Assembly (NCBI RefSeq): GCF_964340395.1
Contig: NW_027554301.1
Span: 27,501 to 62,000, forward strand
Reading direction: 5' to 3'
DNA from: Glandiceps talaboti
Taxonomy: Eukaryota; Hemichordata; Enteropneusta; Spengelidae
Length of the DNA: 34,500 nucleotides
The notes beneath the pieces are model-generated. The model worked only from the letters and a program-made list of their open reading frames with translations. It made no database searches and was not told the origin of the DNA. The translations under genes and the position numbers were made by a program. Positions 10,311 through 20,680 of the stretch are shown here, in pieces; position 1 is the first letter of the stretch; the number at the start of each line of letters is the position of its first letter.

Positions 10311-11640
10311 AACCGGTCCAAAACGGTCAAAAATAGGTGCAAACAACTCAAAACCCGTCAAAACCGATCAAAACTTGTCAAAACCCGGTTCAAACTTGTC
10401 GAAATCTATCGAAACCAGTCCAAAACTGGTGAAAACAAGTCAAAACCGATCAAAACCAGTCAACACCGGTTTAAAACCAGTGAAAACTCGTCAAAACCTT
10501 TCGCAAACCGGTTTAAAACCAGTTAAATCTGGTCAAAACCTGTGCAAACATGTCAAACCGGTCCAAACCGGTCAAAAACCAGTGCAAACAAGTCAAAACT
10601 GATCAAAACCAGTCAACACTGGTTTTAAACCGGTCAAAACTGATCAAAACTGGTCAAAACCTGTCAAAACTGGTTCAAACCTGTCGAAACCTATCGAAAC
10701 CAGTCCAAAACTGGTGCAAACAAGTCAAAACCGATCAAAACCAGTCAACACAGGTTTAAAATCGGTCAAAACTGATCAAAACTGGTCAAAACCTGTCGCA
10801 AACCGGTTTAAAACCAGTTAAATCTGGTCAAAACCTGTGCAAACATGTCAAACCGGTCCAAACCGGTCAAAAACCAGTGCAAACAAGTCAAAACTGATCA
10901 AAACCAGTCAACACTGGTTTTAAACCGGTCAAAACTGATCAAAACTGGTCAAAACCTGTCAAAACTGGTTCAAACCTGTCGAAACCTATCGAAACCAGTC
11001 CAAAACTGGTGCAAACAAGTCAAAACCGATCAAAACCAGTCAACACAGGTTTAAAATCGGTCAAAACTGATCAAAACTGGTCAAAACCTGTCGCAAACCG
11101 GTTTTAAACAAGTGAAAACTGGTCAAAACCTGTGCAAACCTGTCAAACCGGTCCAAAACGGTCAAAAATAGGTGCAAACAACTCAAAACCCGTCAAAACC
11201 GATCAAAACTTGTCAAAACCTGTCCAAACCTTTCAAAACCGGTCCAAACCGGTCGAAAACCAGTGCAAACAAGTCAAAACTGATCAAAATCAGTCAACAC
11301 TGGTTTTAAATCGGTCAAAACTGATCAAAACTGGTCAAAACCTGTGCAAACATATCAAAACCGGTCCAAAACCTGTCCAAACCGGTCCAAACCTGTCCAA
11401 AACCATTCCAAACCGGTCACAACCTGTCCAAACCGGTCCAAAACCATTGCAAACAAGACAAAAAAGGTCAAAACCTGTCCATACCGGTTTTAAACCAGTC
11501 AAATCCGATCATAATTAGTTAAAACATAAACAATACTGTCAAAACCCGACCAAACCGCAAACCGATCGACACCTGTCCAAACCTGTTCTGTACAGGTTTA
11601 AATGAGTCAAAACCTGTGCAAACCTGTCCAAACGGTCCAA
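10310..11640 (+). repeat. Super-repeat block B, copy 1, second part (partners 22113-23150 and 30430-31450)
   Basis: From 10310 the offset to the later copy is 11803 bp (10550 with 22353). From about 11093 it is 11508 bp (11132 with 22640, hairpin 11579 with 23087). The 295-bp change equals the local tandem duplication at 10503-11092. A third copy lies 8307-8317 bp beyond the second. The segment includes the shared odd junction aaaacccggttcaaacttg at about 10381. Confidence 0.85.
10503..11092 (+). repeat. 295-bp perfect tandem duplication
   Basis: Copies 10503-10797 and 10798-11092 look identical base by base when I align them. Both start gcaaaccggtttaaaaccag and end aaaacctgtc. Before copy 1 the text is cctttc and before copy 2 cctgtc, so the crossover fell inside the shared word gcaaaccggttt. 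The related sites at 22311-22600 and 30628-30917 hold a single copy, so this is a local, recent event. Confidence 0.93.
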
Positions 11641-11679
11641 ACCGGTGGACACCTGTCCAAACCTGTTCTGTACAGGTTT
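11507..11679 (+). repeat. Spacer/hairpin element 8 (P class)
   Basis: CGATCG at about 11562; perfect hairpins at 11579-11599 and 11659-11679. About 20 bases after the second hairpin the normal continuation ctgtccaaacggtcc is replaced by ctgtcaaaccggtccaaactgg. This is a fusion into an S-type interior seen nowhere else in the window. Confidence 0.9.
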
Positions 11680-12703
11680 AAATGAGTCAAAACATGTGCA
11701 AACCTGTCAAACCGGTCCAAACTGGTCAAAAATAGTTGCAAACAACTCAAAACCCGTCAAAACCGATCAAAATTTGTCAAAACCTGTCGCAAACCGGTTT
11801 AAACCTATCCAAACCTGTCCAAAATAGGTGCAAACAACTCAAAACCAGTCAAAACCTGTCAAAACCTGTCAAAACCGGTCCAAACCGGTCCAAAACCTAT
11901 CCAAACCTGTCCAAAACCAGTGCAAACAAGTCAAAACTGATCAAAACCAGTCAATACCGGTTTAAAACCGGTCAAAACTGATCAAAACTAGTCAAAACCT
12001 GTCAAAATCGGTTCAAACCTGTCGAAACCTATCGAAACCAGTCCAAAACTGGTGCAAACAAGTCAAAACCGATCAAAACCAGTCAACACAGGTTTAAAAC
12101 CGGTCAAAACTGATCAAAACTGGTCAACACCTGTACAAACCTGTCAAACCGGTCCAAACCGGTCAAAAATAGGTGCAAACAACTCAAATCCCATCAAAAC
12201 TTGTCAAAACCTGTCAAAACCTTTCAAAACAGGTCCAAATCGGTCGAAAACCAAGTGAAAACTGGTCAAAACTGGTCCAAACCTGTCCAAACCTGTCAAA
12301 ACTGGTCTAAATGGGTCGTAAAACTGTCAAAACTGGTCAAAACAAGTCAAAACCTGTCCAAGACCATTCAAAACCAGTCAAAACCTGTCCAAACCTATCC
12401 AAAAACCATTTTTAAACCAGTTAAAACTGAGTCAAAACTGGTCAAATCCGGTCCAAAACCAATGCAAACAAGTCAAAACCGATCAAAACCTGTGCAAACC
12501 TGTGCAAACCTGTCCAAAACAATTCCAAATCATTCAAAACCTTTCCGAACCAGTCCATAACCGATGTAAATGAGTCAAAACCAGTCAAAACTTTCAAAAC
12601 CATTCCAAACCGGTCACAACCTGTCCAAACCGGTCCACAACCATTGCAAACAAGACAAAAAAGGTCAAAACCTGTCCATACCGGTTTTAAACCAGTCAAA
12701 TCC

Positions 12704-12796
12704 GATCATAATTAGTTAAAACATAAACAATACTGTCAAAACCCGACCAAACCGCAAACCGGTCGACACCTGTCCAAACCTGTTCTGTACAGGTTT
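12704..12796 (+). repeat. Spacer/hairpin element 9 (S class)
   Basis: GTCGAC at about 12762; perfect hairpin at 12776-12796, followed by acctattcaaggcgg. The T in tattcaagg (others: tatccaagg) is shared with elements 2 and 3 and ties this block to 3.3-6 kb. Confidence 0.92.
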
Positions 12797-13594
12797 AAAT
12801 GAGTCAAAACCTGTGCAAACCTGTCCAAACGGTCCAAACCGGTCGAAAACCTATTCAAGGCGGACCAAAACTGGTGAAAATGAGTCAATACCGGTCAAAA
12901 CCTTCCAAATTGGTTATAAACAGGTGAAAACAGATCAAAACTGGTCAAAATCTGTCAAAACTGGTTCAAACCTTTCGAAATCTATCGAAACCAGTCCAAA
13001 ACTGGTGAAAACAAGTCAAAACCCGTCAAAACCTGTGCAAACCTGTCCAAACCGGTCCAAACCGGTCAAAAACCCATCCAAACTGGTCCAAAACCAGTGC
13101 AAACAAGTCAAAACTGATCAAAACCAGTCAACACAGGTTTAAAACCGGTCAAAACTGATCAAAACTGGTCAAAACCTGTCGCAAACCGGTTTAAAACAAG
13201 TGAAAACTGGTCAAAACCTGTGCAAACCTGTCATACCGGTCCAAAACGGTCAAAAATAGGTGCAAACAACTCAAAACCCGTCAAAATCGATCAAAACTTG
13301 TCAAAACCTGTCCAAACCTTTCAAAACCGGTCCAAACCGGTCGAAAACCAGTGCAAACAATTCAAAACTGATCAAAATCAGTCAAAACTGGTTTTAAATC
13401 GGTCAAAACTGATCAAAACTGGTCAAAACCTGTGCAAACATATCAAAACCGGTTCAAAACCTGTCCAAACCGGTCCAAACCTGTCCAAAACCATTCCAAA
13501 CCGGTCACAACCTGTCCAAACCGGTCCAAAACCATTGCAAACAAGACAAAAAAGGTCAAAACCTGTCCATACCGGTTTTAAACCAGTCAAATCC

Positions 13595-13767
13595 GATCAT
13601 AATTAGTTAAAACATAAACAATACTGTCAAAACCCGACCAAACCGCAAACCGATCGACACCTGTCCAAACCTGTTCTGTACAGGTTTAAATGAGTCAAAA
13701 CCTGTGCAAACCTGTCCAAACGGTCCAAACCGGTCGACACCTGTCCAAACCTGTTCTGTACAGATTT
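13595..13767 (+). repeat. Spacer/hairpin element 10 (P class, second hairpin mutated)
   Basis: Sister of element 4: hairpins at 13667-13687 and 13747-13767, the second with the acagattt mismatch, and ccggtcgacacc between them. The arm before it reads accggtccaaaaccattgc, where element 4 has accggtccacaaccattgc. Confidence 0.92.
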
Positions 13768-15202
13768 AAATAAGTCAAAACATGTGCAAACCTGTCCAAA
13801 CGGTCCAAACCGGTCGAAAACCTATCCAAGGCGGACCAAAACTGGTGAAAATGAGTCAATACCGGTCAAAACCTTCCAAATTGGTTATAAACAGGTGAAA
13901 ACAGATCAAAACTGGTCAAAACCTGTCAAAACTGGTTCAAACCTGTCGAAACCTATCGAAACCATTCCCAAACTGGTGAAAACAAGTCAAAACTGATAAA
14001 AACCAGTCAACACCGGTTTAAAACCAGTGAAAACTGGTCAAAACCTTTCGCAAACCGTTTTAAAACCAGTTAAATCTGGTCAAAACCTGTCCAAACCTTT
14101 CAACACCGGTCCAAACCGGTCAAAAACCAGTGCAAACAAGTCAAAACTGATCAAAACCAGTCAACACAGGTTTAAAACCGGTCAAAACTGATCAAAACTG
14201 GTCAAAACCTGTGCAAACAACTCAAAACCCGTCAAAACCTGTCCAAACCTGTCAAAACCGGTCCAAACCGGTCCAAAACCTATCCAAACCGGTCCAAAAC
14301 CAGTGCAAACAAGTAAAAACTGATCAAAACCAGTCAACACTGGTTTTAAACCGGTCAAAACTGATCTAAACTGGTCAAAACCTGTCAAAACCGGTTCAAA
14401 CCTGTCGAAACCTATCGAAACCAGTCCAAAACTGGTGCAAACAAGTCAAAACCGATAAAAACCAGTCAACACAGGTTTAAAACCGGTCAAAACTGATCAA
14501 AACCGGTCAAAACCTGTCGCAACCCGGTTTAAAACAAGTGAAAACTGGTCAAAACCTGTGCAAACCTGTCAAACCGGTCCAAACCGGTCAAAAATCAAAC
14601 AACTCAAAACCCGTCAAAACAACTCAAAACCCGTCAAAACCTGTCAAAACCTGTCCAAACCGGTCCAAACCGGTCAAAAACCCATCCAAACTTGTCCAAA
14701 ACCAGTGCAAACAAGTCAAAACTGATCAAAACCAGTCAACACAGGTTTAAAACCGGTCAAAACTGATCAAAACTGGTCAAAACCTGTCGCAAACCGGTTT
14801 AAAACAAGTGCAAACTGGTCAAAACCTGTGCAAACCTGTTAAACAGGTCCAAAACGGTCAAAAATAGGTGCAAACAACTCAAAACCCCTCAAAACCTATC
14901 AAAACTTGTCAAAACCTGTCCAAACCTTTCAAAACCGGTCCAAACCGGTCGAAAACCAGTGCAAACAATTCAAAACTGATCAAAATCAGTCAACACTGGT
15001 TTTAAATCGGTCAAAACTGATCAAAACTGGTCAAAACCTGTGCAAACATATCAAAACCGGTCCAAAACCTGTCCAAACCGGTCCAAACCTGTCCAAAACC
15101 ATTCCAAACCGGTCACAACCTGTCCAAACCGGTCCACAACCATTACAAACAAGACAAAAAAGGTCAAAACCTGTCCATACCGGTTTTAAACCAGTCAAAT
15201 CC

Positions 15203-15376
15203 GATCATAATTAGTTAAAACATAAACAATACTGTCAAAAACCCGTCCAAACCGCAAACCGATCGACACCTGTCCAAACCTGTTCTGTACAGGTTTAAAT
15301 GAGTCCAAACCAGTGCAAACCTGTCCAAACGGTCCAAACCGGTGGACACCTGTCCAAACCTGTTCTGTACAGGTTT
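15203..15376 (+). repeat. Spacer/hairpin element 11 (P class, 1-bp insertion)
   Basis: Reads gtcaaaaacccgtccaaacc where all other P copies read gtcaaaacccgaccaaacc. The extra A explains the 1949-bp step to spacer 17152 instead of 1948. Hairpins at 15276-15296 and 15356-15376, with gagtccaaaccagtgc between them (others: cctgtgc). Confidence 0.9.
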
Positions 15377-16200
15377 AAATGAGTCAAAACATGTGCAAAC
15401 CTGTCCAAACGGTCCAAACCGGTCGAAAACCTATCGAAACCAGTCCAAAACTGGTGCAAACAAGTCAAAACCGATCAAAACCAGTCAACACAGGTTTAAA
15501 ACCGGTCAAAACTGATCAAAACTGGTCAAAACCTGTCGCAAACCGGTTTAAAACAAGTGAAAACTGGTCAAAACCTGTGCAAACCTGTCAAACCGGTCCA
15601 AACCGGTCAAAAATCAAACAACTCAAAACCCGTCAAAACAACTCAAAACCTGTCCAAACCGGTCCAAACCGGTCAAAAACCCATCCAAACTTGTCCAAAA
15701 CCAGTGCAAACAAGTCAAAACTGATCAAAACCAGTCAACACAGGTTTAAAACCGGTCAAAACTGATCAAAACTGGTCAAAACCTGTCGCAAACCGGTTTA
15801 AAACAAGTGAAAACTGGTCAAAACCTGTGCAAACCTGTCAAACAGGTCCAAAACGGTCAAAAATAGGTGCAAACAACTCAAAACCCGTCAAAACCGATCA
15901 AAACTTGTCAAAACCTGTCCAAACCTTTCAAAACCGGTCCAAACCGGTCGAAAACAAGTGCAAACAAGTCAAAACTGTTCAAAATCAGTCAACACTGGTT
16001 TTAAATCGGTCAAAACTGATCAAAACTGGTCAAAACCTGTGCAAACATATCAAAACCGGTCCAAAACCTGTCCAAACCGGTCCAAACCTGTCCAAAACCA
16101 TTCCAAACCGGTCACAACCTGTCCAAACCGGTCCACAACCATTGCAAACAAGACAAAAAAGGTCAAAACCTGTCCATACCGGTTTAAACCAGTCAAATCC

Positions 16201-16373
16201 GATCATAATTAGTTAAAACATAAACAATACTGTCAAAACCCGACCAAACCGCAAACCGATCGACACCTGTCCAAACCTGTTCTGTACAGGTTTAAATGAG
16301 TCCAAACCTGTGCAAACCTGTCCAAACGGTCCAAACCGGTGGACACCTGTCCAAACCTGTTCTGTACAGGTTT
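16201..16373 (+). repeat. Spacer/hairpin element 12 (P class)
   Basis: Hairpins at 16273-16293 and 16353-16373, CGATCG at about 16258, one-T-short arm upstream. A third hairpin follows at 16555-16575, created by the X/Y junction rather than by a spacer. Confidence 0.92.
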
Positions 16374-16554
16374 AAATGAGTCAAAACATGTGCAAACCTG
16401 TCCAAACGGTCCAAACCGGTCGAAAACCTATCCAAGGCGGACCAAAACTGGTGAAAATGAGTCAATATCCGTCAAAACCTTCCAAATTGGTTATAAACAG
16501 GTGAAAACAGATCAAAACTGGTCAAAACCTGTCAAAACTGGTTCAAACCTGTCG

Positions 16555-16575
16555 AAACCTGTTCTGTACAGGTTT
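16555..16575 (+). repeat. Extra hairpin at X/Y junction, first copy
   Basis: Perfect 8-bp stem with 5-nt loop, but preceded by ggttcaaacctgtcg instead of acacctgtcc. In the uninterrupted relative at 20450 the same place reads gaaacctatcgaaacc. The shared word aaacct marks the recombination point. The second copy of this junction is at 18503-18523. Confidence 0.9.
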
Positions 16576-17151
16576 AAATGAGTCAAAACATGTGCAAACC
16601 TGTCCAAACGGTCCAAACCGGTCGAAAACCTATCGAAACCAGTCCAAAACTGGTGCAAACAAGTCAAAACCGATCAAAACCAGTCAACACAGGTTTAAAA
16701 CCGGTCAAAACTGATCAAAACTGGTCAAAACCTGTCGCAAACCGGTTTAAAACAAGTGAAAACTGGTCAAAACCTGTGCAAACCTGTCAAACAGGTCCAA
16801 AACGGTCAAAAATAGGTGCAAACAATTCAAAACCCGTCAAAACCGATCAAAACTTGTCAAAACCTGTCCAAACCTTTCAAAACCGGTCCAAACCGGTCGA
16901 AAACCAGTGCAAACAAGTCAAAACTGATCAAAATCAGTCAACACTGGTTTTAAATCGGTCAAAATCTGATCAAAACTGGTCAAAACCTGTGCAAACATAT
17001 CAAAACCGGTCCAAAACCTGTCCAAACCGGTCCAAACCTGTCCAAAACCATTCCAAACCGGTCACAACCTGTCCAAACCGGTCCACAACCATTGCAAACA
17101 AGACAAAAAAGGTCAAAACCTGTCCATACCGGTTTTAAACCAGTCAAATCC

Positions 17152-17324
17152 GATCATAATTAGTTAAAACATAAACAATACTGTCAAAACCCGACCAAAC
17201 CGCAAACCGATCGACACCTGTCCAAACCTGTTCTGTACAGGTTTAAATGAGTCCAAACCTGTGCAAACCTGTCCAAACGGTCCAAACCGGTGGACACCTG
17301 TCCAAACCTGTTCTGTACAGGTTT
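17152..17324 (+). repeat. Spacer/hairpin element 13 (P class, Y-derived)
   Basis: Hairpins at 17224-17244 and 17304-17324. The arm has the full ggttttaaacc and aaatcggtcaaaatctgatc (one extra T), which marks Y-type modules and separates them from X-type elements 12, 14 and 16. Confidence 0.92.
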
Positions 17325-18148
17325 AAATGAGTCAAAACATGTGCAAACCTGTCCAAACGGTCCAAACCGGTCGAAAACCTATCGAAACCAGTCCAAAACT
17401 GGTGCAAACAAGTCAAAACCGATCAAAACCAGTCAACACAGGTTTAAAACCGGTCAAAACTGATCAAAACTGGTCAAAACCTGTCGCAAACCGGTTTAAA
17501 ACAAGTGAAAACTGGTCAAAACCTGTGCAAACCGGTCAAACCGGTCCAAACCGGTCAAAAATCAAACAACTCAAAACCCGTCAAAACAACTCCAAACCTG
17601 TCCAAACCGGTCCAAACCGGTCAAAAACCCATCCAAACTTGTCCAAAACCAGTGCAAACAAGTCAAAACTGATCAAAACCAGTCAACACAGGTTTAAAAC
17701 CGGTCAAAACTGATCAAAACTGGTCAAAACCTGTCGCAAACCGGTTTAAAACAAGTGAAAACTGGTCAAAACCTGTGCAAACCTGTCAAACAGGTCCAAA
17801 ACGGTCAAAAATAGGTGCAAACAACTCAAAACCCGTCAAAACCGATCAAAACTTGTCAAAACCTGTCCAAACCTTTCAAAACCGGTCCAAACCGGTCGAA
17901 AACCAGTGCAAACAATTCAAAACTGTTCAAAATCAGTCAACACTGGTTTTAAATCAGTCAAAACTGATCAAAACTGGTCAAAACCTGTGCAAACATATCA
18001 AAACCGGTCCAAAACCTGTCCAAACCGGTCCAAACCTGTCCAAAACCATTCCAAACCGGTCACAACCTGTCCAAACCGGTCCACAACCATTGCAAACAAG
18101 ACAAAAAAGGTCAAAACCTGTCCATACCGGTTTAAACCAGTCAAATCC

Positions 18149-18321
18149 GATCATAATTAGTTAAAACATAAACAATACTGTCAAAACCCGACCAAACCGC
18201 AAACCGATCGACACCTGTCCAAACCTGTTCTGTACAGGTTTAAATGAGTCCAAACCTGTGCAAACCTGTCCAAACGGTCCAAACCGGTGGACACCTGTCC
18301 AAACCTGTTCTGTACAGGTTT
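18149..18321 (+). repeat. Spacer/hairpin element 14 (P class, X-derived)
   Basis: Hairpins at 18221-18241 and 18301-18321; one-T-short arm. Differs from element 12's arm by aaatcagtcaaaactg at about 17952 (aaatcggtc in element 12's module). The older copy at 8565 shares the cagtc variant. Confidence 0.92.
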
Positions 18322-18502
18322 AAATGAGTCAAAACATGTGCAAACCTGTCCAAACGGTCCAAACCGGTCGAAAACCTATCCAAGGCGGACCAAAACTGGT
18401 GAAAATGAGTCAATATCCGTCAAAACCTTCCAAATTGGTTATAAACAGGTGAAAACAGATCAAAACTGGTCAAAACCTGTCAAAACTGGTTCAAACCTGT
18501 CG

Positions 18503-18523
18503 AAACCTGTTCTGTACAGGTTT
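18503..18523 (+). repeat. Extra hairpin at X/Y junction, second copy
   Basis: Same fusion as at 16555-16575, exactly 1948 bp downstream, so the junction predates the 1948-bp amplification. The third X (ending at about 20450) does not have it; there the sequence continues in the unfused form. Confidence 0.9.
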
Positions 18524-19099
18524 AAATGAGTCAAAACATGTGCAAACCTGTCCAAACGGTCCAAACCGGTCGAAAACCTATCGAAACCAGTCCAAAACTG
18601 GTGCAAACAAGTCAAAACCGATCAAAACCAGTCAACACAGGTTTAAAACCGGTCAAAACTGATCAAAACTGGTCAAAACCTGTCGCAAACCGGTTTAAAA
18701 CAAGTGAAAACTGGTCAAAACCTGTGCAAACCTGTCAAACAGGTCCAAAACGGTCAAAAATAGGTGCAAACAATTCAAAACCCGTCAAAACCGATCAAAA
18801 CTTGTCAAAACCTGTCCAAACCTTTCAAAACCGGTCCAAACCGGTCGAAAACCAGTGCAAACAAGTCAAAACTGATCAAAATCAGTCAACACTGGTTTTA
18901 AATCGGTCAAAATCTGATCAAAACTGGTCAAAACCAGTGCAAACATATCAAAACCGGTCCAAAACCTGTCCAAACCGGTCCAAACCTGTCCAAAACCATT
19001 CCAAACCGGTCACAACCTGTCCAAACCGGTCCACAACCATTGCAAACAAGACAAAAAAGGTCAAAACCTGTCCATACCGGTTTTAAACCAGTCAAATCC

Positions 19100-19272
19100 G
19101 ATCATAATTAGTTAAAACATAAACAATACTGTCAAAACCCGACCAAACCGCAAACCGATCGACACCTGTCCAAACCTGTTCTGTACAGGTTTAAATGAGT
19201 CCAAACCTGTGCAAACCTGTCCAAACGGTCCAAACCGGTGGACACCTGTCCAAACCTGTTCTGTACAGGTTT
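19100..19272 (+). repeat. Spacer/hairpin element 15 (P class, Y-derived)
   Basis: Hairpins at 19172-19192 and 19252-19272. Its arm differs from element 13's by caaaaccagtgcaaacatatc at about 18930 (cctgtgc in element 13), one of very few differences between the two Y units. Confidence 0.92.
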
Positions 19273-20096
19273 AAATGAGTCAAAACATGTGCAAACCTGT
19301 CCAAACGGTCCAAACCGGTCGAAAACCTATCGAAACCAGTCCAAAACTGGTGCAAACAAGTCAAAACCGATCAAAACCAGTCAACACAGGTTTAAAACCG
19401 GTCAAAACTGATCAAAACTGGTCAAAACCTGTCGCAAACCGGTTTAAAACAAGTGAAAACTGGTCAAAACCTGTGCAAACCGGTCAAACCGGTCCAAACC
19501 GGTCAAAAATCAAACAACTCAAAACCCGTCAAAACAACTCAAAACCTGTCCAAACCGGTCCAAACCGGTCAAAAACCCATCCAAACTTGTCCAAAACCAG
19601 TGCAAACAAGTCAAAACTGATCAAAACCAGTCAACACAGGTTTAAAACCGGTCAAAACTGATCAAAACTGGTCAAAACCTGTCGCAAACCGGTTTAAAAC
19701 AAGTGAAAACTGGTCAAAACCTGTGCAAACCTGTCAAACAGGTCCAAAACGGTCAAAAATAGGTGCAAACAACTCAAAACCCGTCAAAACCGATCAAAAC
19801 TTGTCAAAACCTGTCCAAACCTTTCAAAACCGGTCCAAACCGGTCGAAAACCAGTGCAAACAATTCAAAACTGTTCAAAATCAGTCAACACTGGTTTTAA
19901 ATCAGTCAAAACTGATCAAAACTGGTCAAAACCTGTGCAAACATATCAAAACCGGTCCAAAACCTGTCCAAACCGGTCCAAACCTGTCCAAAACCATTCC
20001 AAACCGGTCACAACCTGTCCAAACCGGTCCACAACCATTGCAAACAAGACAAAAAAGGTCAAAACCTGTCCATACCGGTTTAAACCAGTCAAATCC

Positions 20097-20269
20097 GATC
20101 ATAATTAGTTAAAACATAAACAATACTGTCAAAACCCGACCAAACCGCAAACCGATCGACACCTGTCCAAACCTGTTCTGTACAGGTTTAAATGAGTCCA
20201 AACCTGTGCAAACCTGTCCAAACGGTCCAAACCGGTGGACACCTGTCCAAACCTGTTCTGTACAGGTTT
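20097..20269 (+). repeat. Spacer/hairpin element 16 (P class, X-derived)
   Basis: Hairpins at 20169-20189 and 20249-20269. Last spacer of the 1948-bp array. Downstream it runs through ccaaggcggacc into acctatcgaaaccattccc, the unfused order, and then into an S-type arm. Confidence 0.92.
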
Positions 20270-20680
20270 AAATGAGTCAAAACATGTGCAAACCTGTCCA
20301 AACGGTCCAAACCGGTCGAAAACCTATCCAAGGCGGACCAAAACTGGTGAAAATGAGTCAATATCCGTCAAAACCTTCCAAATTGGTTATAAACAGGTGA
20401 AAACAGATCAAAACTGGTCAAAACCTGTCAAAACTGGTTCAAACCTGTCGAAACCTATCGAAACCATTCCCAAACTGGTGAAAACAAGTCAAAACTGATC
20501 AAAACCAGTCAATACCGGTTTAAAACCGGTCAAAACTGATCAAAACTAGTCAAACCTGTCCAAAATAGGTGCAAACAAGTCAAAACCGATCAAAACAAGT
20601 CAACACCGGTTTAAAACCGGTCAAACCTGATCAAAACTGGTCAAAATCTGTGCAAACCTGTCAAACCGGTCCAAACTGGT

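Larger units (their letters stand above)
11696..14320 (+). repeat. Super-repeat block A, copy 2
   Basis: Partner of 4585-7200 at +7111/+7121 bp, containing spacers 12704 (S) and 13595 (P) in the same order and at the same 891-bp spacing. Copy-specific changes include tgataaaaaccag at about 13993, gcaaaccgttttaaaacc at about 14050 and caagtaaaaactg at about 14310. After 14320 this copy keeps an extra monomer run (ctgatctaaactgg) that is missing from 7200. Confidence 0.87.
15356..20450 (+). repeat. 1948-bp tandem repeat: X-Y-X-Y-X
   Basis: Unit X (1199 bp: 15356-16554, 17304-18502, 19252-20450) alternates with unit Y (749 bp: 16555-17303, 18503-19251). Landmarks step by exactly 1948 bp: arm starts 15379/17327/19275, hairpins 16273/18221/20169, Y starts 16555/18503. 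X copies 2 and 3 look almost identical; X copy 1 is more diverged, for example at 15306-15320. Y begins with the second P hairpin and repeats much of X in shortened form, so X-Y itself arose by an earlier partial duplication. The array adds six consecutive P-class spacers to the window. Confidence 0.93.

Noticed and set aside
10490-10520. CENP-B box in ctttcgcaaaccggttt or similar words
   Set aside because: The vertebrate consensus TTCGnnnnAnnCGGG is not met: the required A and the CGGG are missing. I found no other match on either strand in the words I checked, so centromere identity is not supported this way.
9982-10602. 206-codon forward open frame, and about 90 shorter ones, as protein genes
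   Set aside because: All are low-complexity 10-residue repeats, overlap each other in several frames, lack any recognisable domain, and end wherever a monomer variant makes a stop. The frame changes with every 1-bp or 11-bp unit.
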